Source: Siphonodentalium dalli
Taxonomy: Eukaryota; Mollusca; Scaphopoda; Gadilida; Siphonodentaliidae
Assembly: GCA_032622095.1 (NCBI GenBank)
Contig: CP136069.1
Span: 124,949,450 to 125,013,449 of the forward strand
Length of the DNA stretch: 64,000 nucleotides
Reading direction: 5' to 3'
Under the pieces are notes generated by a model. The model made no database searches, was not told the origin of the DNA, and was given only the letters and a program-made list of their open reading frames with translations. The translations under genes and the position numbers were made by a program. Below, piece after piece: positions 57,222 through 64,000 of this stretch (positions within the stretch are counted from its first letter, which is position 1; each line of letters begins with the position of its first letter).

Positions 57222-57612
57222 CAGTTGTGAAATGTTTTTTCATTGTTTTGTGCATGTTTCTTTTGTAAATAAACTATTGTAAATATTGTAAACAATCTTT
57301 GAGTTATTTCAAATCACCAACTGAGCACTATCAACACCCTCCAACGTATCACTCATTTCTAGATGGCGTAACTCGAACGTAAATGGCGTTTGAAATGTGT
57401 AATGGGGGATTCAAACCAAAATAACAACGTTTTATCATACAGATATTTATTAACACAGATGGATACATATATCAAACAATGGACAATGAAATAGACAACG
57501 CAAATTTTTACATAAATGATAAAAAAAAACTATCAGACATTGATTATGGTGCTGTATAGATAACCATACATATACATTTAAAAAAACATTGACAGAGAAC
57601 ACATTTCATTAG
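57222..57612. terminator. Convergent intergenic region with polyadenylation-type signals
   Basis: AATAAA on the plus strand at about 57268 follows the capsid gene. TTTATT (AATAAA on minus) at about 57446 serves the opposite cluster. No coding frame is supported. This is the meeting point of the two transcription directions. Confidence 0.5.
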
Positions 57613-57798
57613 TCATTTGGGAAGTTGCAGCCATTTGGACTTTATGAGTCCTCTTCTTATTCCGGGCGGAGAAGGTGGCCTATTCACAGTTTCTTCCTGA
57701 GGCGGTTCACTTTCGACTTTCGAATCCTCTCCACATTTTTTCACCAAATTTTGATATTTCTCTAATGGTATCAGAATATTTTTGCCGAAAGTGGCCAT
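57613..57798 (-). CDS. Small conserved-type Polinton protein, 61 aa
   Basis: It starts MATFGKNILIPLEKYQNLVK and continues with an acidic/Pro-rich middle (ESEPPQEETVNRPPSPP) and a basic end (GIRRGLIKSKWLQLPK). The I.IP.EKY..L beginning recalls small proteins downstream of the ATPase in invertebrate elements. Its start overlaps the previous stop as TAATG. Function unknown. Confidence 0.55.
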   Translation of the reverse strand: MATFGKNILIPLEKYQNLVKKCGEDSKVESEPPQEETVNRPPSPPGIRRGLIKSKWLQLPK

Positions 57799-58106
57799 TA
57801 TAGTTCTCGCAATGGAAGATTTTTCAACAATGCAGTCACTGCCTCCGGTCTTCTTTGCAACAGTTGCTTCTTTCTACGAACACCTATTTCTGAACTAGAT
57901 AATCCTCTATACACGTCTTTGTAGGGTTCCAAACTTTCAATATTTGAAACTGGTAACACATCAAACAGAAAGTTTAAACAAATTTCGGCGATGCTTCTAA
58001 CTTGATCATAAGTCACGGAACGTAATATAGCTGACACTTGGTTTTTAGTCTTACTGGAAGACAATATAAACATAAAATCAATGTTTCGTTTGACGAGTTC
58101 GCTCAT
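57798..58106 (-). CDS. Small helical basic Polinton protein, 102 aa
   Basis: A helical frame: FILSSSKTKNQVSAILRSVT, RSIAEICLNFLFDVLPVS, YRGLSSSEIGVRRKKQLLQR and AVTALLKNLPL. I recall the pattern (a leucine-rich start, a middle ..CLN.L.., and a basic K..LLQR end) from proteins encoded beside Polinton ATPase genes across invertebrates. The start lies 2 bp after the ATPase stop and the end overlaps the next start. Function unknown; a virion or assembly role fits the location only. Confidence 0.6.
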   Translation of the reverse strand: MSELVKRNIDFMFILSSSKTKNQVSAILRSVTYDQVRSIAEICLNFLFDVLPVSNIESLEPYKDVYRGLSSSEIGVRRKKQLLQRRPEAVTALLKNLPLREL

Positions 58107-58108
58107 CC

Positions 58109-58759
58109 TTATAATTTTTTGTATATGATGGGATATTCTCCGGGAAAAATGTCAGTTCTCACACGGAGTTCTTGTTCCGTATTAGGAGTTGTGTCAACAA
58201 CTAAATAACCGTACTGTCTGTCCAAAACTGCATCCTTATAACTATCACTCAGAAAATGAGATTTTCCTGGAAAGAGTTGCTGTCCCAAATATTTCACCTG
58301 ATTGGCATCTCGAACGTTCTTCAAAAGAATGAGATATGAACTGTTCAAAGCTATAGTTCTAGCGTGACGTCCTTTCTGAAATTGGTTTTGAGTTAAAAAT
58401 AAAGTTGTTAGGCGACGATGGTGACAGCCTTGCGTAAACAAACATTCCATTTCTGAACTGTCTAGCACCTTATGGGCTAGATCATCCAGAATAATCATAG
58501 AGGGTGTCCCGTCTGCAAACACATCCAAGGTTTCTACCATAGGTAGCCCTTTGTGAAAAGTTATATTCGGAATAACTCGCTCCATTTCGTGGAACAGCCG
58601 TTGATCGACACCGTAACAATACAAAATTTTCTGAGGGTATTCTCCCGAAATCATTTGTTGTAAATTTTGCAAGAATCGAAATGTCCATCGCGTTTTTCCA
58701 GATTTGGTGGCACCGGACACCATGTAGCTAGAATCCGGTTCAAAAGGTATTAGTGACAT
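58109..58759 (-). CDS. FtsK/HerA-type genome-packaging ATPase
   Basis: 216 residues with Walker A GATKSGKT (16-23), Walker B SMIILDDL (Asp92-Asp93) and a downstream TTLFLTQNQFQKG sensor-like segment, as in A32-type packaging ATPases of Polintons and related dsDNA viruses. It would pump the element's DNA into capsids. All nucleotide-binding residues are present and length is normal for Polinton ATPases. It sits 70 bp downstream of the polymerase stop and 2 bp upstream of the next gene. Confidence 0.9.
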   Translation of the reverse strand: MSLIPFEPDSSYMVSGATKSGKTRWTFRFLQNLQQMISGEYPQKILYCYGVDQRLFHEMERVIPNITFHKGLPMVETLDVFADGTPSMIILDDLAHKVLDSSEMECLFTQGCHHRRLTTLFLTQNQFQKGRHARTIALNSSYLILLKNVRDANQVKYLGQQLFPGKSHFLSDSYKDAVLDRQYGYLVVDTTPNTEQELRVRTDIFPGEYPIIYKKL

Positions 58760-58829
58760 GACTGATGTGAATTTGAGAATTTTACATCCTTATAACTATC
58801 AACGAAATTTGTTCCGGAGGTATACAATC

Positions 58830-59248
58830 TTAAAAACCGAAGGGTAATGTGTCAAGGTTTTCTTGTAAAACACGTTTCGTATACACGATGCTGTACTCCT
58901 TGTCCTGTTTCTGATTATATAGTAAGGGCCTGCGGCGACTTCTATTGATTTTATTTTCAGTGATGTACACTTTGCAGTGGTCGTTTAGATCATTCTCAGC
59001 CTTCCTTTTTCTGTTAATCAAAGTGTCCATCACCGAAAAGTTTATCTTCGTCGCGTTCACGTGGTTCAGAGTAAACCCTCTGACCTTACACACTTCCTTG
59101 TTGTTAGTGGTCTGATAGGCATAGTTTTTAGGACCACCACTCCGGAATTTTGTTATGGAATGTCCATCGAGCTCGTCCGTCAGATCACCGAGGTAGTCAC
59201 CAGTCTGAACGGTAGGGCCTCCCGGTCTTTCCACGTAGATGACAGAAT
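58830..59248 (-). CDS. POLB exon 8: DS of motif C to C terminus
   Basis: Acceptor TACATTGCAG, phase 1. Completes the second Asp of motif C and encodes SVIYVERPGGPTVQTGDYLG, FRSGGPKNYAYQT, VCKVRGFTLNH and the end VLQENLDTLPFGF. Confidence 0.9.
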
Positions 59249-60602
59249 CTGCAATGTAAGCATATAATATAAGCTTCGACATAGCCACAATGTATTTAGC
59301 GTTAACATAAGCTTCGACATAACCACAATGTATTTAGCGTTAACCTTCGTCGCCCCGTGATGTACTTAATTGATTACTCACCAGTGTCAAAGTAAAGAAC
59401 GTTTTCTCCAAGGTGTTCCAGAACGTCGTACAATTTGAGACGAGCCCAAGCAGTCGTTAGACTCGCTATAAATACGTTCGTCTTGTCATCAGAGGGAATG
59501 AAGTGTCGGTCGTATACGTATGACAGCTGAATGTGGGTGTCGTTGATGATGTGAAAGTCTTTCACGTGTTTTGTGGAGTCCGAAATCAAACTGAAAAACT
59601 TTTCTGGCTCACTGTCGTGTATGATATCACTTTGAGACATGTTCAACCTCTCTCCGAATTTTCCCCTGAAATATGAAACATAAAATATAATATCACATCA
59701 TTTTTTTTAAAATTTTATTTTTCTCGTTTTTTTATATACGAAAACTTACTTACCAAAGGACATTTAGCATCATTTTTGAAGTGGCTCTTAGTGCGGGTGC
59801 TTTCCTTACGCTGGCAGGATCCAGCTGTATACCTTCCACACTAGCGTAGTCCGCTACGTAACGCTCCTTGTCACTTTCGGTTTCGACCCAAGCTGGCCAA
59901 CCACTCGCTTCCTGTTTCAACTTTAAGAACCTGTAATGAGAAATAATGAATAATATTGTGATAATGTATGAGCCCCCCGCTAACCCGAACCTAATAAAAC
60001 CCTCGTACAAAAAAAGGGAGGGAGGGGGGCGCGCGCGCGCTTTTTGGTTTAATTTTTTTTTTAAAACTAACCTATTGACGTATCCGGAGAAGAGACCTCC
60101 ACTTTTGCTTTCTTTGTCGTATTGGGTGGTTTCTTCCCAGTTGTATACTTCATATATTTTCACCACAGCGTATCCTTTGTCGAGAGCTTTGACTATTTCG
60201 CATGTGGTCCAACAGCCAGTGAGTGAACGATCTGTGTCATCGTGCTTACAAACAGTCTGTAACCTTTCATCCACACAACTCCGACACAAAGGGAACGTGA
60301 GCTTGCCACCTGAACGGTACGGTAATACACCGTGGTACAGTCCACGAGGAGGCAACACTTTCACCGACGCTAGCCCGAAATATTCACGAATATCGCTGAA
60401 GTCACTGGTGATGATTTGAGGATGTTTGGAAACCATCTTGGCTGTCTTATTGATAAAGGGGTATAATGATGTAAAGTCAACATATTTCACCTTCTCCCCC
60501 GGCTGCACATCATACGCCAATTTGCAGGCGTTAGTTCTACCTGAAATAATTTTATTTGAATTTTATTTTGAATTTATTTTGAATTATTTTGAATAATTTA
60601 AA

Positions 60603-60633
<31 letters not shown>

Positions 60634-63600
60634 TTTTGGAGACAAATTATACTCACAACTTATATATTTCCTACTTGAAAACATATCTTTTTAATTGTTT
60701 TTGAATTATTTTGAATTAATTTTGAATTAATTGAATTAATTTTGAATTATTTTTTATTTTGATAAAAATGTGAAAATTCATACTCACCACCGAAAAATGA
60801 GTCACGTGGCTTCAGACGCGGTTGTACGTCCAGGCTCTCCACATAATCCCTCACATCAATGTCATCTTTCAATAGCTTGTCAAACGTGTGTTCCCAGATG
60901 CATACGTACTTGAACCCTGCTTCTTTCAAGAAATTTCGCTTCTTTATAGTTAAAGCGTGCAATTCACTCAGGGACTGTTTAGTGAGTGGATGTTTCGTGG
61001 TGTCACGGTTCAGAGGATGGCACGTAGGGCACGCGTGATAAAAGCAACCTAAAAATAGAAAGGAGTGAATATGTATTCGTGTAAAACCAAAAAATGTTGT
61101 GTGACAACAAAAATAAATGAAATAAATATACATACCGTGGAATTCAAAGCAAGTGTTGGTGTTGTGACAGAATCCATCCACTTTGTATCGACTGTTTGGT
61201 ATCTTGTACTCTCCATTGTGCAGAGCGTGATCTATTTCCAAGCCTTTTTTGTGTGACAGCCAGCATAGCCATTGAATTGATTTTTGGGAATACTGGTCAG
61301 ATTCACGATCTGAATCCACTTTAGCTATGGGTGTGCTGACAAACTTCCCTTCAGATATCTTCATCCCACGAGCATTCAGGAAAGCTTTAGTAACCCACGC
61401 ACCGTCATACAGTATGCTGCACACACCATTTACTTTCTTCATGGGTACATCTTTCAACACCGTAGCGTCTTTCTTTTCGATGGATATTTTATATGTTTCC
61501 TCCAAGAACAACGTTTTATAGGCGTTCATACATGCCGAGCTTATGGTAACAGACTTGAAAGGATCGACTGCACCTTCAGTCACCTCCATGAATAACGCTC
61601 GAAATTTTAAACAAGCCTGTCTGAGAATGTCCACATCGGAGATGCAATAAGCACGAATTTCTTTTCTAAAATTGAAAATTTCTTCAGATTTTCCAGCGTG
61701 CCATTGCAGGAATTTTTCTCTCTCCGAAGGTGACATCGTATCTGGGCCATAATACGCGGCATCGGGGTAGCGTCCCACATAATCTTGGTTGGCTGCGGTG
61801 TTGAAAAAGTGGCAAAAATACCCTGCAAAATAAATTAGACATATACATACGGCGTAAATATGAAAAATATCTTACAACAAAACCCACCTTTATGTAACTT
61901 ACGCAAATCAAAGGATTTCGAGAGTGTGGTCAGTAGCATAGACAATAAGTTGAAGCTGCGCAGCACTCAGAATTCCGAAATGGGGTTTTAAATACATTAT
62001 TTTGGACCTTGAATTTATTTCCCCCCTATAAATATGAAACATATCTTACACCAAAACTCACCTTTATGCAACTCACGCAAATCAAAGGCTTTCGGGAGTG
62101 CAGCCAGTCGCATCGCCAAGAAGTTGAAGCTGTCCATCACCCGAATTCCGAAATGGGTTTTTAAATACATTATTTTGGATCCTGAATACAGGATCCTCGT
62201 TGGTCGTACACCTTGGAACACCAAATATTCGAGCAGCAGGATGGAATCGTACGCCTTGCCATTATGGCTCATGACTGTGTAATACTTGTGAGCGTCCGTA
62301 AACAACCAAAGTCCAAATGTATTCAATGTATGCGTTCCACTGGCTATAAACTGGCGACGTCCGCATCCGTCACAAGGTGCATTCTTGAAAGAACCTTGCT
62401 TGTTCCTGGCATCACAAGCGTTACAACGACTTCCACAATTAGCACATTGCGAATCGGCATCCACAGGTTCCTTGGAACAGGACTCACAGGCCGAATGTGC
62501 GACAACCAGATTAGGGGTGTGTCTATTTAACCCGCACTGTGGAAGCTTGCAGTCTATACATCTGCAATGAAAATCGAAGTGATACATAAATGCCTAATAA
62601 CGTTAATGTCACTTAATACATTATAATGCGCCTGAAGAATCATCAATGATAAACACAACGCCATTCCATAGTTGTTTCCTAAAAAAATGTTAAAAAAAAA
62701 CAACCTTACCTGCGACATTTTGAACATCTTTCATCTTCTGAACAAGTATCCCGGCACGGTGGACCCCTTTTGTAGCCTGTGTCACATTGGAAAAGTTCAT
62801 TCTGCGTGCACTCGAAATCAAAGAATATAAATTTGTGGTCGCTGGGTGTAGGTCGTACACAGGGTCTCAAATAACACAGATGTTGTCCCGTCACCAATTC
62901 GCCGCATGAAGAACACATCCATTCACCGCAAATATGTGGATGTTTTTCCATATTTCGTTTGATGATGTTTATAACTTTTTTACAGGTGATACATTTGTGG
63001 TAAGTATCACATTGTGAATTGCCATTTTGAGGAGTCATTCGATGTCTGTTGAAACACTCGAGACCGCGGCATGTAATGTGGCATTTTTTGCATGACAGTT
63101 CATCAGCCACTTTGCAACCTGCGGTCTTACAATTTATGCAATAGTCATCGCAAGAATGATCCTCTCTGTTATTGTAAGGCTTTAGACAGGTTTCACAGAA
63201 ATAACTTTGACGAAAGAATCCGCAGATAGATACAATAGGGGTGAAATGAGTTTGTTCTTGATAATACACGTAAATATTCCTTTCATACTTGTTGCTGCTT
63301 CTCACTATTTTATTTCCAACTTCCGCACTAATTAGTACCAGATTAATATTGAAATACTCTTCAAAAAGTGGAATGTCACTCAAATCACCGGGCCTATTTG
63401 TTGGTATATTCAGTTCTCTCAAAACTCGGTAGGTGGTGGTTCGTTGAGTACTTCTTTCTGACTTTGTCAGCTCCTTGTAGTTGCAACGTGTGATTTTGTG
63501 ATGTTCTAAAAAAATGTCAGCCGCACTTTGATGAGGATATTGAAGTTTTAAATCCTCATCTGCTATAAATAGTTTAGCTGCGGCTATCACTATGGATCTC

Positions 63601-63995
63601 GCCAAACAGGTGTTGTCCTTGTTCTTTATATAGACCATAGATTTTTTCTTTAGAACATCATTATCACATAGTATGGGTCGCGTGCCACCCCCTGAGCCTC
63701 TCGGTTTACGTATAGATCCTACTGTAACGTTAAATGTTCTATCCAACGATAAACTTTCTTGAGAACTCAGGACGTTGGCTACACGATCCATAACCATCGT
63801 GGGAGTGAGATGTTTCCACTCTGTTAGTTCTACCACGATGGGTCTGTTCAGTTGAACCGTTTGTATAACAACCCGGCCGAGATCTTCATCATCCCTATCG
63901 CCTCTGGCTTTATACAGCACATCTGCGAACATTCGTTCCAACTCCTCCCGTAAGTCTGAAAGTCTCTCAGTATACCACCGCTCATTAAAGGTCAC
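58830..63995 (-). CDS. Polinton family-B DNA polymerase, eight exons
   Basis: Exons: 62710-63995, 62062-62561, 61136-61822, 60788-61048, 60072-60540, 59754-59930, 59382-59665 and 58830-59248. All seven introns are GT-AG and every junction keeps frame, giving about 1,360 residues. Residues 1-380 hold an N-terminal domain and Cys-rich Zn-binding region. Exonuclease motifs: FFDFECTQNE (~391-400), SHNGKAYDS (~528) and YCISDVDIL (~655). Polymerase motifs: A, YVDFTSLYP (~931); B, SKMMLNVLWGKFGE (~1119); C, YFDTDS (~1218). It should replicate the element, probably by protein priming as in other Polintons. The first ATG is 5 bases from the window edge, so the true start may lie outside. Confidence 0.92.
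59270..59345 (-). repeat. 40 bp tandem duplication in POLB intron 7
   Basis: AGCTTCGACATARCCACAATG-type units ending TTTAGCGTTAAC occur twice, directly beside the exon 8 acceptor. Confidence 0.8.
59382..59665 (-). CDS. POLB exon 7: from GKFGE to the DT of motif C
   Basis: Acceptor CATATTTCAG, donor GACACTG|GTGAGT, phase 2 to 1. Encodes GKFGERLNMSQSDI through ENVLYFDT. Confidence 0.88.
59754..59930 (-). CDS. POLB exon 6: palm motif B, first part
   Basis: Acceptor TCATTACAG, donor TTTG|GTAAGT, phase 2 to 2. Encodes FLKLKQEASGWPAW to KMMLNVL; the intron splits the Trp codon before GKFGE. Confidence 0.88.
60072..60540 (-). CDS. POLB exon 5: palm motif A
   Basis: Acceptor TTATTTCAG, donor AATAG|GTTAGT, phase 1 to 2. 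Encodes RTNACKLAYDV, YVDFTSLYPFINKTAK and FPLCRSCVDERLQTVCKHD. Reading through the donor gives artefactual extra residues. Confidence 0.88.
60601..60634. repeat. (A)n(TA)n tract in POLB intron 4
   Basis: A poly-A run followed by about twelve TA units, in an intron rich in TTTTGAATTA repeats. Confidence 0.9.
60788..61048 (-). CDS. POLB exon 4
   Basis: Acceptor CTATTTTTAG, donor GGTG|GTGAGT, phase 1 to 1. Encodes CFYHACPTCHPLNRDTTKHP to RLKPRDSFFGG, a Cys/His pair region preceding the palm. Confidence 0.85.
61136..61822 (-). CDS. POLB exon 3: exonuclease motif III and linker
   Basis: Acceptor TATTTTGCAG, donor CACG|GTATGT, phase 1 to 1. Begins YFCHFFNTAANQDYVGRYPD, includes YCISDVDIL and DGAWVTKAFLNARGMKISE, and ends FCHNTNTCFEFH. 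Confidence 0.88.
61875..62005 (-). pseudogene. Decayed duplicate of the POLB exon 2 end, inside intron 2
   Basis: CACGCAAATCAAAGGCTTTC in exon 2 reappears as TACGCAAATCAAAGGATTTC about 170 bp away, followed by diverged versions of the exon's last ~130 bp, including AATTCCGAAATGGGGTTTTA and CATTATTTTGGACC. It has substitutions and no matching splice frame, so it appears to be a dead tandem copy left in the intron. Confidence 0.75.
62062..62561 (-). CDS. POLB exon 2: zinc-ribbon pairs and exonuclease motif II
   Basis: Acceptor TTCATTGCAG, donor AAAG|GTGAGT, phase 2 to 1. Contains CANCGSRCNACD, PCDGCGRRQF, then SHNGKAYDSILLLEYL and MDSFNFLAMRLAALPKAFDL. Confidence 0.88.
62710..63995 (-). CDS. 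POLB exon 1: N-terminal and Cys-rich domains, exonuclease motif I
   Basis: Donor CGCAG|GTAAGG, phase 2. Contains DNTCLARSIVIAAAKL, FTPIVSICGFFRQSYFCETC and many paired cysteines, ending soon after FDFECTQNE. The 5' side may extend beyond the window. Confidence 0.88.
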
Positions 63996-64000
63996 ATCGT

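Larger units (their letters stand above)
52958..64000. mobile_element. Polinton/Maverick-type virus-like element, left part
   Basis: The combination of retroviral-type integrase, PolB with N-terminal Cys-rich region, packaging ATPase and capsid candidates identifies a Polinton (Maverick). Two gene clusters converge at about 57.2-57.6 kb. The plus cluster carries membrane protein, TBP-like, INT, minor capsid candidate, basic protein and major capsid candidate. The minus cluster carries POLB, ATPase and two small proteins. All element frames are open. The left limit is inferred from the X3 break; the right terminal repeat and any protease gene lie outside or are absent. Terminal inverted repeats cannot be verified here. 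Confidence 0.85.

Noticed and set aside
59946-60419. 157-codon plus-strand frame opposite POLB exon 5
   Set aside because: It is antisense to a confirmed polymerase exon and its intron, and has no domain.
52958-64000. Free exogenous adenovirus or other virus contamination
   Set aside because: The retroviral-type integrase with chromodomain, spliceosomal introns and direct continuity with host repeats fit an integrated Polinton-type element better.

Overview
The window looks like AT-rich nuclear DNA of an invertebrate animal, most plausibly marine (lophotrochozoan or invertebrate deuterostome; I cannot place it further). Signs are GT-AG introns, a multi-exon MAM-domain membrane receptor, LINE, piggyBac-like, hAT-like and fold-back repeats, long (GAT)n and (GA)n tracts, and a Polinton/Maverick-type virus-like element at the right edge. 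There is no bacterial-style operon content, rRNA or credible tRNA gene.

Layout. 1-17.5 kb is a repeat graveyard. It holds a recurrent TTAA-ended MITE family (R1), two piggyBac-like MITEs with TTAA target duplications (one split by a 5'-truncated LINE), a ~5 kb inverted-repeat structure (7.1-12.1 kb) and two copies of a hAT-like element with target duplications. 17.59-28.62 kb holds the 3' part of a host gene in five phase-compatible exons: an extracellular MAM domain, a Thr/Ser-rich stalk, one transmembrane helix and a tail with six tyrosine motifs. Its introns contain a decayed TE-associated gene (19.2-20.56 kb), GAT and GGTCCG islands, a piggyBac-like MITE and a nested cruciform-like element that ends 67 bp before the last exon. 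28.6-34 kb is more repeats plus one unassigned minus-strand ORF.

34.1-52.96 kb is a segmental duplication in the order X1-Y1-X2-spacer-Y2-X3, with near-identical copies (Y about 4.4 kb, X about 1.3-2.9 kb). A 951 bp fold-back insertion is present in X1 and absent from X2 and X3. X3 stops abruptly at about 52,957, where the Polinton flank begins.

52.96-64 kb is the left part of a Polinton-like element. The plus strand carries a small membrane protein, a TATA-binding-protein (TBP)-like protein, a retroviral-type integrase with a C-terminal chromodomain, a penton-like minor capsid candidate, a Lys-rich basic protein and a major capsid candidate of the C. elegans F54H12.2 type. Facing it on the minus strand are the protein-primed-type DNA polymerase B (eight exons, open through all junctions, about 1,360 aa in the window), the FtsK/HerA-type packaging ATPase and two small proteins. 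The capsid/integration genes overlap by a few bases, as in viruses, whereas the polymerase has seven introns, one of them inside the DTDS catalytic motif. The TBP-like gene is the most unusual cargo: it suggests the element carries its own promoter-recognition factor. The adenovirus-type protease and the right terminal repeat are not in the window.
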